A stretch of 47,500 bases of DNA from Herminiimonas sp. CN. GTDB lineage: Bacteria; Pseudomonadota; Gammaproteobacteria; Burkholderiales; Burkholderiaceae_D. The position numbers were made by a program, and so were the translations under genes. The notes under the pieces were generated by a model. It saw only the letters and a list, made by a program, of their open reading frames with translations. It had not been told where the DNA came from and made no database searches. Location: positions 1 to 47,500 of the forward strand of contig NZ_AVCC01000018.1 in NCBI RefSeq assembly GCF_000622895.1, given 5' to 3'. This document shows, piece by piece, positions 25,645 through 33,564 of this stretch (position 1 is its first letter; each line of letters begins with the position of its first letter).

Positions 25645-26607
25645 TTAATGCTGGCTGCCGCCGGCCTGGTCGGCGGCAGCGAGGAAATTGAGCCGTGGCC
25701 CCACTGGCACGATGCGCGACGGATTGATGTGGGGATGGCTGATGTAGTAGTGGCGCTTGATGTGGTCGATATTCACCGTCGATGCCACATCCGGTACCAG
25801 GTAGAGTTCCCGCATATAGCGCGACAGATGCGGAAAATCCTCGATACGGTTGCGGTTGCACTTGAAGTGTCCGAAATAGACCGCGTCGAAACGGACCAGG
25901 GTGGTAAATAGCCGCCAATCCGCCTCCGTGGCCGATCGCCCGACCAGATAAGGACTGCTGGCGAGCATCAACTCGATCCGGTCCAGGGCCTCAAACAGCC
26001 GGGCGAAAGCCTGCTCGTAAGCGGCCTGAGTGGAGGCGAAACCGCAGCGGTAGACGCCATTGTTGATGTTGTCGTAAACGAACTGGTTGATGCGGTCGAT
26101 TTCATCGCGCAGCGGCGCCGGGTAAAGATCGACCCGCTCGTCCCCGAAGGCATTGAATGCCTGGTTCAGCATGCGCACGATCTCCGCCGATTCGTTACTG
26201 ACAATGGTGCGGGTCTGGGTGTCCCACAGCACCGGCACCAAGACCCGCCCCGTATAGTTGGGCCGAGCCGCGGTGTAAAGCTGATGTAAATGGGAGAAAC
26301 CGTTTGCCTTGTCAGGCAGGGTTGCGCTGAAGGCCCAGCCCTGGTCCGACATCGCCGGCTCCACGATCGATACCGGCACGGTCGCCTCGAGCTTTTTCAG
26401 AGCCCGTGCAATCAGGGTCCGGTGCGCCCAGGGACAGGCCAGCGAAACATAGAGGTGGTAACGGCCCGGTTCGGCCGGGTAGCCGCTGGACCCGTCCGCA
26501 GTGACCCAATCGCGAAAGCCCGACACGGTGCGTACGAACTCGCCATGGGTGGCTCGGGTGTCATACCAGCCGTCGTGCCATTGGCCGTTTTCCAGATAAC
26601 CGCTCAT
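25645..26607 (-). CDS. yqjG: Glutathionyl-hydroquinone reductase (YqjG/PcpF family)
   Basis: 320-residue xi-class glutathione transferase that reduces glutathionyl-hydroquinones to hydroquinones with GSH. The catalytic C58 lies in SLACPWAHR; the C-terminal helical domain contains NINNGVYRCGFA and YLVGRSATEADWRLFTT. The length equals E. coli YqjG (328). It sits in a quinone-stress cluster, directly upstream of the DedA-rhodanese gene. A weak GATAGGG may serve as ribosome binding site. A decayed cytochrome c gene precedes it. Confidence 0.93.
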   Translation of the reverse strand: MSGYLENGQWHDGWYDTRATHGEFVRTVSGFRDWVTADGSSGYPAEPGRYHLYVSLACPWAHRTLIARALKKLEATVPVSIVEPAMSDQGWAFSATLPDKANGFSHLHQLYTAARPNYTGRVLVPVLWDTQTRTIVSNESAEIVRMLNQAFNAFGDERVDLYPAPLRDEIDRINQFVYDNINNGVYRCGFASTQAAYEQAFARLFEALDRIELMLASSPYLVGRSATEADWRLFTTLVRFDAVYFGHFKCNRNRIEDFPHLSRYMRELYLVPDVASTVNIDHIKRHYYISHPHINPSRIVPVGPRLNFLAAADQAGGSQH

Positions 26608-26639
26608 TTTTGTACCCTATCCTAAAAAAAGCCGACGCC

Positions 26640-27052
26640 TCATTTCCTGGGCACCGCCATGTACTCGATCGCTTGGCGAACCTGCTCGCGGGAAAGCATG
26701 CTGGCGCCGCCCTTTGGGCGGCATGGCCGCGGAAACCATTGACGGCGTTGTCCGTGACCGCCTCCAGTCCCTTGGGCAAGCGCCGGCTCCATTCGGCAGT
26801 GTCGCCTGCTTTGGGCGAACTGACCATGGCATTCTCGGGTGCGCGACATGCGCCGCAAATCGACTGATAGATTGCGCGTCCCTCGTCATTGGCCAATGCG
26901 CCCTCCGTACAGATCAATAGTTGCAGGGAGGTTAAGGTGGCCTCGTCCGGCGTGACGTATTGGACGGGCTTACCAGTGACTTCGGTGCATACGCGGGCAA
27001 AATCCTCCCCGGAAAGCAGTTCTGGCCCGGTAAGTAAGGTCGGCTTTGTCAT
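26640..27052 (-). pseudogene. Composite remnant: NmrA-type fragment joined to a decayed cytochrome c
   Basis: The minus-strand frame from 27052 starts with about 36 residues like the C-terminal part of an NmrA-type NAD(P)-binding protein (LLTGPELLSGEDFARVCTEV, then GKPVQYV). After residue 50 it becomes a class I cytochrome c5-like protein (GRAIYQSICGACRAPEN). The heme motif reads CGACR, not CxxCH, from CAC to CGC. Near 26711-26735 two single-base insertions shift the frame; the proper ending GGASMLSREQVRQAIEYM..PRK continues in another frame and stops at 26640. It cannot give a working cytochrome. Confidence 0.8.
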
Positions 27053-27226
27053 GCATGAGACTCAATTTATGGATGAAACAAACTGTGAGGTTCGGGGCGA
27101 GGTAAAACGGTGGGTAAGAGATTTGCAATCTCTCGCCCCTTGTTGCTTAGCCGCAGCCCTTGTCGATGCCGGAACCATTGTGGTCGCGGCCAACGCCTTG
27201 CTGATCCTGGCAATTTGATGGCATCA

Positions 27227-27241
27227 TTCAAAATAATTGAA
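27227..27241. promoter_or_regulatory. LysR-type operator candidate upstream of lysR
   Basis: TTCAA-AATAA-TTGAA, the same palindrome with the same 5-nt spacing as at 22434-22448. It ends five nt before the ATG of the regulator, a position that suits autorepression. Confidence 0.6.
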
Positions 27242-27246
27242 TTAAG

Positions 27247-28200
27247 ATGACTTTCATGCCCACACCGCGCGATGTATTGACCCCTAACTCCCTCGCCATG
27301 CTGCAAGTGATCGCCGATACTGGCAGTTTTGCGGCGGCGGCACGCGCCAGCAACATGGTGCCAAGTGCCCTGACTTACCGTGTGCGTCAGATGGAAGACG
27401 CCCTTGACGTATTGCTGTTTGACCGCAGCTCACGCCAGGCCCAACTGACAGAAGCGGGTGCGGAACTGCTGCGGGAGGGGGCCGGCTTGTTAGCGGAAAT
27501 CGACGCGGTAGCCAATCGCGTCAAGCGCGTGGCAACGGGGTGGGAGCCGCAGTTCACCGTTGCGGTAGACAGCATCATCGATCATGTTACGGTGATGGAA
27601 CTTTGCGCAACTTTTTTAAAGCTGAATCCGCCAACCAGGCTAAAGCTGCGTGCCGAAACGCTGTCTGGCACGCTGGAGGCCCTGACGTGCGGGCAGGCTG
27701 ATCTTGCGCTAGGCGTGGTGATGGATGACAACACGAAGACTGGCCTGCGCCGGGAACCCCTTGGCACGGTGAGTTTTGTTTTTGCGGTGGCGCCGCATCA
27801 TCCACTGGCACACGTAACTGAGCCGTTATCTGATAAGGTGATTCGCCAGCACCGGGCGGTAGCGATTGCCGACTCGGTCCAGCATGGTGCGAGCCTCTCG
27901 ATTGGCCTGCTGACCGGACAGGATGTGCTCACCGTGGCGGATATGCCCACGAAACTGGATGCGCAGGTGAGAGGTTTGGGCGCCGGCTTCTTGCCTACCT
28001 GCCTCGCGCAACCCTATATCGACACCGGACGGCTGGTGGTCAAAAGCGTGGAACGGGCCAAACAGCAGATCCATTCCAGTTACGCTTGGCGCAAGGGCGG
28101 CAAGGCGGGTCAGGGGCGGGCGCTGCAGTGGTGGCTCGAGCAACTGCAAACTCCCGTGACGCGTTCGGCATTGCTGGGGGAGCGCTGTAGGGCTGGTTAG
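27247..28200 (+). CDS. LysR family transcriptional regulator (possible YhaJ-like)
   Basis: 317-residue LysR-type regulator. The winged helix-turn-helix covers about residues 15-75 (MLQVIADTGSFAAAARASNM, then VPSALTYRVRQME), followed by the linker helix and an effector-binding domain of two alpha/beta lobes from about 95 to 300. An alternative start is codon 4. No strong ribosome binding site is visible. By context (pirin, DoxX, YqjG) it is comparable to E. coli YhaJ, which responds to hydroxylated nitroaromatic breakdown products; this assignment is inference. Confidence 0.88.
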   Translation: MTFMPTPRDVLTPNSLAMLQVIADTGSFAAAARASNMVPSALTYRVRQMEDALDVLLFDRSSRQAQLTEAGAELLREGAGLLAEIDAVANRVKRVATGWEPQFTVAVDSIIDHVTVMELCATFLKLNPPTRLKLRAETLSGTLEALTCGQADLALGVVMDDNTKTGLRREPLGTVSFVFAVAPHHPLAHVTEPLSDKVIRQHRAVAIADSVQHGASLSIGLLTGQDVLTVADMPTKLDAQVRGLGAGFLPTCLAQPYIDTGRLVVKSVERAKQQIHSSYAWRKGGKAGQGRALQWWLEQLQTPVTRSALLGERCRAG

Positions 28201-28507
28201 TTAGTGCACGATTGACGCATTCGCCTTACTGATCAGTGCGTTGCGCTATCACGGTTGATTCAGTGGGCTACTTCGTTTCGGGGAACGGTTGCCTCTGCTC
28301 CCGCCGATGAAGTGCCGTTTCCCGTTGCGCATGGTGGCCGCGCAACTCAAGCTGTCAGCGGGAAGTCGGAACGAGTACGGCCAGCGTGAACAGACACGAT
28401 TAAGCAAAAAAAAGAGCCATTACATTAAAGCAATGGCTCTTGATGTTCATTGAACATTTGTTAAAACATATTCAATTTGTCACATTTTTAGACAGCGCTG
28501 ACGACGC
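28201..28507. other. Intergenic region between lysR and sodB
   Basis: 307 nt with no recognisable gene. It holds the sodB terminator (28405-28441) and an adjacent perfect palindrome ATGTTCA-T-TGAACAT (28443-28457) of unknown role. Confidence 0.55.
28405..28441 (-). terminator. sodB terminator
   Basis: AAGAGCCATT (28412-28421) and AATGGCTCTT (28432-28441) form a ten-base-pair stem; on the minus strand it is followed by a run of eight or more T, so it ends sodB transcription. Confidence 0.88.
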
Positions 28508-29086
28508 TTAGGCGAAATTCTTCGCGACGAAATCCCAGTTGGCCAGATTCCAGAAGCTTTCGACGTACTTGGCGCGAGCGTTGCGGTAGTCGATGTAGTA
28601 CGCGTGTTCCCAGACGTCGCAAGTCAGCAGCGGCTTGTCGGCGCCGGTCAATGGGGTCGCAGCGTTGGAAGTGTTGACGAGGTCGACCGAGCCGTCGGCC
28701 TTTTTCACCAGCCAGGTCCAGCCGGAGCCGAAGTTGCCGATTGCGGATTTGGTGAATTCTTCCTTGAACTTGTCGAACGAGCTCCATTTGGCGTTGATCG
28801 CGGCAGCCAGCGCGCCGCTGGGTGCGCCGCCGCCGTTGGGCGACAGGCAATTCCAGTAAAAGGAGTGGTTCCAAACCTGGGCTGCGTTGTTGAACAGGCC
28901 GCCGGACGCCTTGCGTGTGATGTCTTCCAGCGTGGCGTTTTCAAACTCGGTGCCCTTGATCAGATTGTTCAGGTTGGTGACGTAGGTCTGATGGTGCTTG
29001 CCGTAATGGTATTCCAGGGTTTCCTTGGAGATGTGCGGTTGCAGTGCGTCCAATGCGTACGGCAGGGCTGGCAGGGTATGTTCCAT
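28508..29086 (-). CDS. sodB: Iron superoxide dismutase
   Basis: 192-residue Fe-type superoxide dismutase converting superoxide to hydrogen peroxide and oxygen in the cytoplasm. Metal ligands are H27, H74, D157 and H161; Q70 in NNAAQVWNH is the Fe-type glutamine. The N-terminus [16 protein letters not shown] and the length are standard. AAAGGACACATC precedes the ATG. Its own terminator lies downstream. It is separated from xseA by 90 nt and transcribed in the same direction. Confidence 0.97.
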   Translation of the reverse strand: MEHTLPALPYALDALQPHISKETLEYHYGKHHQTYVTNLNNLIKGTEFENATLEDITRKASGGLFNNAAQVWNHSFYWNCLSPNGGGAPSGALAAAINAKWSSFDKFKEEFTKSAIGNFGSGWTWLVKKADGSVDLVNTSNAATPLTGADKPLLTCDVWEHAYYIDYRNARAKYVESFWNLANWDFVAKNFA

Positions 29087-29176
29087 GATGTGTCCTTTTG
29101 GTTGTTCGTTCAGGTAAAAATCGATTTTGCAGGATCGTCAATTGTATGACGGATGCGCATCGCTTGCAGGCGGCGC

Positions 29177-30556
29177 TTATTCGGGGGATCCCAGCGATTC
29201 CAGCACCGGCTGCACGCTGGCGATGCCGATCTGGGCGCTGCCGCCGGCCAGGCGCAGCGTGACGGTGTCGCGCGGGTGCAGTGCGTTGGGGCTGCGGATG
29301 ACCTGGCCTTTAGCGTTGGTGGCGATGGCGTAGCCGCGTTCCAGCGTGCGTTGCGGGTTCAGCAGTTCCAGTTGCGCGGCCAGTGCCGCCAGCGCTTGCC
29401 GGTGCTGGGTTGCTGCGGATGCCAGTTGCGCAGCGAGGCGGCGCGCATGTTCGTGCAACAGATTGCGCCGGGCGGCGCTATCGGGCCGTTGTGCGCCGAG
29501 CCGGGTGCTGATCTGTGTCAGTGCAAAGCGCGCCGCGCTTTGCCGGGTGCGCTCGGCCAAGCGCAGGCGCTGGCCGAGCGCCTGCAGTTGCTGCCGTTCG
29601 CGGGCGATGGCCGCCTTCGGACTGAGCAAGCGGTGCGACAGCCAGTCCAGCGTTTGGCCGCGGTCCGACAGCTGCCGGCGGCTTGCGCGCAGCAGCGCAT
29701 CGGCCTGTGACATGATGGTTGCCAGCCAGTCGGCGCGCGGCGTGGCTGCCATCTCGGCGGCGGCGGTCGGGGTCGGCGCGCGCAGGTCGGCGGCGAAGTC
29801 GGCGATGGTGAAGTCGGTTTCATGGCCGACGCCGGCAATCACCGGCATGTTGCAATCGACAATCGCACGCGCCACCGCTTCCTCATTGAACGACCACAAG
29901 TCTTCCATGCTGCCGCCGCCGCGGCACAGCAGCAACACATCGCAGTCGCCGCGGTTGGAGGCGAGACGGATGGCGTCGGCGATTTTGCCGCCAGCGCCTT
30001 CGCCCTGCACCGGGGTCGGGTACAGGATCACCTCGACATGCGGGGCGCGCCGCTGCAGCGTGCTCAGGATGTCGCGCAGGGCGGCGGCTTGCGGGCTGGT
30101 GACGATGCCGATGGTTCTGGCGAACAGCGGCAGCGGCCGTTTGCGCGCCGGGTCGAATAAGCCTTCGGCGCCGAGCTTTTCTTTCAGCCGCAGAAACGCC
30201 TCGAACAGGTTGCCGATGCCGGCGCGCCGGATCGCTTCCACATTCAGCTGGTAATCGCCGCGCGGCGCATACAGCGTGACCAGCGTGCGCAGTTCGACCC
30301 GGTCGCCATCCCTGGGGATGAAGTCGGCGTATTGGGCGCGGCCGCGGAACATCACCGCGCGCACTTGGGCGGTGCTGTCCTTGAGCGTGAAATACCAGTG
30401 GCCGGATGCGGCGCGGGTGAAGTTGGAAATTTCTCCCGCCACCCAGGTCAGCGGGAAGCCGCGCTCCAGCATCCTGGCTACCGCCTGATTGAGTGCCGAG
30501 ACGCTCAGGATCGGCGTAGCGGGAAAAATATCCGGGGAGTCGTTTGGCGTAATCAT
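29177..30556 (-). CDS. xseA: Exodeoxyribonuclease VII large subunit
   Basis: 459-residue large subunit of exonuclease VII, which degrades single-stranded DNA to acid-soluble oligonucleotides. The N-terminal OB-fold (about 15-110) includes [20 protein letters not shown]; the catalytic core includes [12 protein letters not shown] (about 185-196), [16 protein letters not shown] (about 211-226) and [12 protein letters not shown] (about 241-252). A long helical region and a short C-terminal domain follow. Start context is weak. The small subunit gene xseB is not in the window. Confidence 0.96.
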   Translation of the reverse strand: MITPNDSPDIFPATPILSVSALNQAVARMLERGFPLTWVAGEISNFTRAASGHWYFTLKDSTAQVRAVMFRGRAQYADFIPRDGDRVELRTLVTLYAPRGDYQLNVEAIRRAGIGNLFEAFLRLKEKLGAEGLFDPARKRPLPLFARTIGIVTSPQAAALRDILSTLQRRAPHVEVILYPTPVQGEGAGGKIADAIRLASNRGDCDVLLLCRGGGSMEDLWSFNEEAVARAIVDCNMPVIAGVGHETDFTIADFAADLRAPTPTAAAEMAATPRADWLATIMSQADALLRASRRQLSDRGQTLDWLSHRLLSPKAAIARERQQLQALGQRLRLAERTRQSAARFALTQISTRLGAQRPDSAARRNLLHEHARRLAAQLASAATQHRQALAALAAQLELLNPQRTLERGYAIATNAKGQVIRSPNALHPRDTVTLRLAGGSAQIGIASVQPVLESLGSPE

Positions 30557-30631
30557 CGATATGGCGCTGCATTCTTTATAGACGACAATGAAAAATCCTT
30601 ACGGATCAAGTACTTCGGCCCCGGCTTCGGT

Positions 30632-30669
30632 ACTTGCGCACAAAGTTATCCACAAAAAATGTGCAGAAC
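30632..30669 (+). repeat. DnaA-box repeat, copy 1
   Basis: ACTTGCGCACAAAG, then the perfect DnaA box TTATCCACA (30646-30654), then AAAAATGTGCAGAAC. GCACA and TGTGC flank the box as inverted arms. It agrees with copies at 30853 and 30981 at about 33 of 38 positions. Confidence 0.88.
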
Positions 30670-30793
30670 CGGGATTGCCGGCGATTGTGCCATGCAATGC
30701 TGCCGGTTTGCGCTGTTTTATGCGCCGCTGCAGCGTTTTGTGGCGTTTGTGACAATGAAATTAATGCGATTCCGGCTGGAAATTGCCTCTGCC

Positions 30794-30807
30794 TTGATTT
30801 TAATCAA
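30794..30807. promoter_or_regulatory. FNR/Anr-type box
   Basis: TTGAT-TTTA-ATCAA is a perfect match to the FNR/Anr consensus TTGAT-N4-ATCAA. It lies between DnaA-box repeats 1 and 2, 377 nt before exbB and 238 nt before xseA. Confidence 0.6.
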
Positions 30808-30814
30808 AACGTTA
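30802..30814 (+). promoter_or_regulatory. IHF consensus site
   Basis: AATCAAAACGTTA matches WATCAA-N4-TTR at every defined position and overlaps the right half of the FNR-type box. The surroundings are AT-rich, as usual for IHF sites. Confidence 0.55.
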
Positions 30815-30852
30815 AATCAATTTGTAATCAACGGCTTATAACTTGTTCCTGA

Positions 30853-30890
30853 GCTTGCGCACACAGTTATCCACAAAATATGTGCACAAC
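30853..30890 (+). repeat. DnaA-box repeat, copy 2
   Basis: GCTTGCGCACACAG, DnaA box TTATCCACA (30867-30875), AAATATGTGCACAAC. Same orientation as copy 1; box-to-box distance 221 nt, close to 21 turns of DNA. Confidence 0.88.
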
Positions 30891-30980
30891 ATTGGAGTGG
30901 ATGGCGCGCACAACGTCTGCCTAATTTTCGTTCAGGTTTTATAAAGCCATAAGAATCAACCACTTAATCGTCTACCCATT

Positions 30981-31018
30981 ACTTGCACACAAAGTTATCC
31001 ACATAATTTGTGCAGAAC
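30981..31018 (+). repeat. DnaA-box repeat, copy 3
   Basis: ACTTGCACACAAAG, DnaA box TTATCCACA (30995-31003), TAATTTGTGCAGAAC. Same orientation; 128 nt from the box in copy 2 and 153 nt upstream of the exbB start. Confidence 0.88.
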
Positions 31019-31170
31019 TTGATGATTGGGGACAACGGGCGGGGCAGGCTGCGGGATCGTGTTTTTTTCGTGCGCTGGCAATGGATTCGTGCTTGCCGCC
31101 ACGTTCCCAACACGTTACATTGCGGCTTCGCGCTATTCAATCCATCTTCAATACCAACCGGGAGTTTCCT

Positions 31171-31779
31171 TTGTTCGCCATTATTCAAGCAGCCGGGTGG
31201 CCGATCTGGCTGTTGCTCATTTCTTCAGTCATTGCACTGGCGCTGATTATCGAACGCAGCATCTATTTGCGGCGCAATCTGGTGCTGCCGCCGACTTTGC
31301 TCGACGAAGTGATCCGCGTCCATCGCAGCGGCAAGGTGAACGCCGAAGTGATCGACAAGCTGGAGCAGAATTCGCCGCTGGGCCGCGTGCTGGCCGCCGG
31401 CCTGCGCAGCGTCGACGCGCCGCGCGAGATCATGAAGGAGTCGATCGAGGAAGCCGGCAGCGGCGTCGCGCATGAACTCGAGCGGTTTTTGACCACGCTG
31501 GGGACGATTGCCTCGCTGGCGCCGCTGATGGGGCTGTTCGGCACCGTGGTCGGGATGATCGAGATTTTCGGCTCGCAGACCGCCACCGGAGCCAATCCGG
31601 CGCAGCTGGCGCACGGCATTTCGGTAGCGCTCTACAACACCGGTTTCGGCTTGCTGATTGCGATGCCGGCGCTGGTTTTTTACCGGCATTTCCGTGCGCT
31701 GGTCGATAGTTTCATCGTCGATATGGAGCAAAAAGCGGTGAAATTCGTTGACGTCGTGCATGGCACACGGCAGTCGTAA
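31171..31779 (+). CDS. exbB: Biopolymer transport protein ExbB/TolQ family
   Basis: 202-residue inner-membrane proton-channel subunit that, with ExbD, energises TonB- or Tol-type outer-membrane processes. Three membrane helices are seen (about 10-28, 110-135, 150-172); the conserved proline/glycine motif LGTIASLAPLMGLFGTVVGMI leads the second helix. The start is set to TTG at 31171 because GGGAG lies six nt upstream and the family N-terminus FAIIQAAGWPIW begins there; the ATG at 31081 would add 30 non-conserved residues and run through the upstream region. exbD follows after 14 nt. Confidence 0.92.
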   Translation: MFAIIQAAGWPIWLLLISSVIALALIIERSIYLRRNLVLPPTLLDEVIRVHRSGKVNAEVIDKLEQNSPLGRVLAAGLRSVDAPREIMKESIEEAGSGVAHELERFLTTLGTIASLAPLMGLFGTVVGMIEIFGSQTATGANPAQLAHGISVALYNTGFGLLIAMPALVFYRHFRALVDSFIVDMEQKAVKFVDVVHGTRQS

Positions 31780-31793
31780 GCGAAAGGCGCAGC

Positions 31794-32231
31794 ATGAAAT
31801 TTCGTAAAATCAGCGCTCGCGAAGAACCTGAAATCAATCTGATCCCGTTCATCGATGTGCTGTTGGTGATCCTGATTTTCCTGATGGTCACGACCACCTA
31901 CAGCAAGTTTTCCGAATTGCAAATTACGCTGCCGACTGCGGACGCCGAAAAGGTGCCGCAGCGGCCGTTCGAGATCAATGTCGGCGTTGGCACCGACAGC
32001 AGCCGTTACCTCATCAACGATACCGCAGTGGCCTACCACGATGTGCAGGAACTGGCCGAAAGCCTGAAAGCCGCAGCGACGCTCAATGGCGTGCCGCAAA
32101 AAGACCCGGTGGTGGTCATCAGCGCCGACGGCGCCGCGCCCCATCAGAGCGTGATCAACGTGCTGGAAGCGGCCCGCCTGGCGCAATTCGCCAAGGTGAC
32201 ATTTGCCACTCAGGTGAGCGGTAAAAAATAA
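31794..32231 (+). CDS. exbD: Biopolymer transport protein ExbD/TolR family
   Basis: 145-residue partner of ExbB: one N-terminal membrane helix (about 17-37) with the essential aspartate in INLIPFIDVLLVILIFLM (D22), and a periplasmic domain of about 100 residues. AAAGG precedes the ATG. It is in an operon with exbB. Downstream is a dispersed repeat element and then lpxK. Confidence 0.94.
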   Translation: MKFRKISAREEPEINLIPFIDVLLVILIFLMVTTTYSKFSELQITLPTADAEKVPQRPFEINVGVGTDSSRYLINDTAVAYHDVQELAESLKAAATLNGVPQKDPVVVISADGAAPHQSVINVLEAARLAQFAKVTFATQVSGKK

Positions 32232-32240
32232 TTTCATGCG

Positions 32241-32312
32241 GGGGTATGCAAAAAAACATAGCATTTTCCGCAGTACCATATTGCGCATACTAAAAATGCT
32301 GCAGTAAGTATA
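32241..32312 (+). repeat. Dispersed intergenic element, copy D (diverged)
   Basis: Begins GGGGTATGC and contains CATATTGCGCATACTAAAAA, which follows the TATTGCGGTAT-AAAA core of the family. Local inverted repeats are GTATGC/GCATAC (32244-32249/32285-32290) and AGCATTTT/AAAATGCT. It lies between exbD and lpxK. Confidence 0.45.
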
Positions 32313-32343
32313 TAAAATTGCCCGCGCCCTCGGAAAAACGACC

Positions 32344-33384
32344 TTGGCTTCTGCCCGATCCACTCTCGAATCGACTCTGAACCGCGCCTGGCTGCGCCGC
32401 GGCCTCCTGGCGTGCGCGCTGTGGCCGCTGGCGCGGCTGTTCGGCGCCGTGCTGGCGCTGCGGCGGGCGCTGTACCGCCGCGGCTGGCTGGCATCGGTGC
32501 GGCTGCCGGTGCCGGTCATCATCGTCGGCAACGTATTCGTCGGCGGCACCGGCAAGACGCCGCTGACGATCTGGCTGGTCGAGGCGCTGCGCCGCGCCGG
32601 CCGCGTGCCGGGCGTGATTTCGCGCGGCTACGGTGCGTCGGCGGAAATGCCGCGCCTGGTGCTGCCGGACGCGACGCCGCAGCAGGTCGGCGACGAGCCG
32701 CTGCTGATCGCCCGCCGCGCGCAGTGCCCGGTGATGGTCGGGCGCGACCGGGTGGCGGCGGCACAAGCCTTGTTGAGCGCGCATCCGGAACTCGATTGCA
32801 TCGTCTCCGACGATGGCCTGCAGCATTACCGGCTGGCGCGCGATGTCGAAATCGTCCTGTTCGACGGCCGCGGCGCCGGCAACGGCTGGCTGCTGCCGGC
32901 CGGTCCCTTGCGCGAGCCGGCCACGCGCCGGCGCGACTTTACGGTGCTCAATTTGGCGCAGGGCGCCGATCTGCCGGCCGCGATGCCGGCCGACGCCTAT
33001 CGGATGGAATTGACCGGCGCAGTGGCGCAGCGCCTGTGCGATCCGGCCCAGCAGTTGCCGCTGCGTAAATTGAGCGTGCTGCCGGGGAAGATCGCGGCGG
33101 CGGCCGGGATCGGCAGTCCGGCACGGTTTTTTGCCACATTGCATCAGGCCGGGCTGGTTTTCGATGAATTGCCGCTGCCCGATCATTACGATTTTGCCGT
33201 CAATCCATTTGCCGATATTGGCGCCGACATCATCCTGATCACGGAGAAGGATGCAGTAAAATGTGCGCTTGTGACTGAACTGAAGCACGATCCGCGGCTG
33301 TGGGTCGTTCCCGTGACCGCGCACCTCGATGGTGCGCTGGTCCAACGAATTCTGGAGAAATGTCGTGGACACTCGACTGCTTGA
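32344..33384 (+). CDS. lpxK: Tetraacyldisaccharide 4'-kinase LpxK
   Basis: 346-residue inner-membrane-associated kinase that phosphorylates lipid A disaccharide at the 4' position. An N-terminal hydrophobic anchor (about 20-40) is followed by Walker [13 protein letters not shown] (about 62-73), SRGYGA, the DDGLQHYRL motif (about 157-165) and ITEKDAVKC near the end. The start is TTG at 32344, as no ATG is available near the conserved N-terminus; the ribosome binding site is weak. The 3' end overlaps the next gene by 20 nt. Confidence 0.93.
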   Translation: MASARSTLESTLNRAWLRRGLLACALWPLARLFGAVLALRRALYRRGWLASVRLPVPVIIVGNVFVGGTGKTPLTIWLVEALRRAGRVPGVISRGYGASAEMPRLVLPDATPQQVGDEPLLIARRAQCPVMVGRDRVAAAQALLSAHPELDCIVSDDGLQHYRLARDVEIVLFDGRGAGNGWLLPAGPLREPATRRRDFTVLNLAQGADLPAAMPADAYRMELTGAVAQRLCDPAQQLPLRKLSVLPGKIAAAAGIGSPARFFATLHQAGLVFDELPLPDHYDFAVNPFADIGADIILITEKDAVKCALVTELKHDPRLWVVPVTAHLDGALVQRILEKCRGHSTA

Positions 33385-33556
33385 AATCTTGGTGTGCCCG
33401 TTGTGCAAGGGCCCGCTGGTGCATGACAAAAAAGCGCAGGAACTGATCTGCCGCGCCGACAAACTGGCCTATCCGATCCGCGACGGCATTCCGATCATGT
33501 GGGCCGACCAGGCCCGCACGCTGACCGCGCCGCCGCAAATCCAGGGCAGTACCTGA
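33365..33556 (+). CDS. ycaR: Trm112/YcaR family small zinc-ribbon-like protein
   Basis: 63-residue protein of the UPF0434/Trm112 family, encoded between lpxK and kdsB as in many Proteobacteria. It starts [17 protein letters not shown] with C11xxC14 and a third Cys in ELICRAD; the family centre [12 protein letters not shown] is present. The start is GTG at 33365, with GGAG eight nt upstream; this overlaps lpxK by 20 nt. Its molecular role is not settled. Confidence 0.9.
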   Translation: MDTRLLEILVCPLCKGPLVHDKKAQELICRADKLAYPIRDGIPIMWADQARTLTAPPQIQGST

Positions 33557-33564
33557 AGCGCACG

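Larger units (their letters stand above)
30557..31170. other. 614-nt intergenic region with DnaA boxes, IHF and FNR-type sites
   Basis: No credible gene between xseA (leftward) and exbB (rightward). It contains three 38-nt direct repeats each with TTATCCACA, an AT-rich middle part with an IHF consensus and an FNR-type palindrome. The region is divergent, so promoters for both genes must lie here too. Short plus-strand frames around 30634-30852 have no family features. Confidence 0.75.

Noticed and set aside
24692-25918. Longer version of the DedA-rhodanese gene (408 codons)
   Set aside because: The first 95 codons overlap the hydroquinone reductase gene out of frame; DedA similarity starts at 25633.
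28443-28457. ATGTTCA-T-TGAACAT as an operator of sodB
   Set aside because: It lies downstream of sodB, next to its terminator, so promoter control of sodB is unlikely; its role is left open.
30634-30852. Small plus-strand frames in the xseA-exbB gap
   Set aside because: They run through the DnaA-box repeats, have no ribosome binding site and no recognisable domains.
30632-31018. Chromosomal replication origin
   Set aside because: Three boxes are present, but no dnaA, dnaN, gidA, parAB or rpmH is nearby and no clear 13-mer unwinding element was seen; a DnaA-binding accessory locus is a better reading.
30632-31018. CRISPR array
   Set aside because: The three repeats are spaced 221 and 128 nt apart, not regularly, and there are no cas genes.
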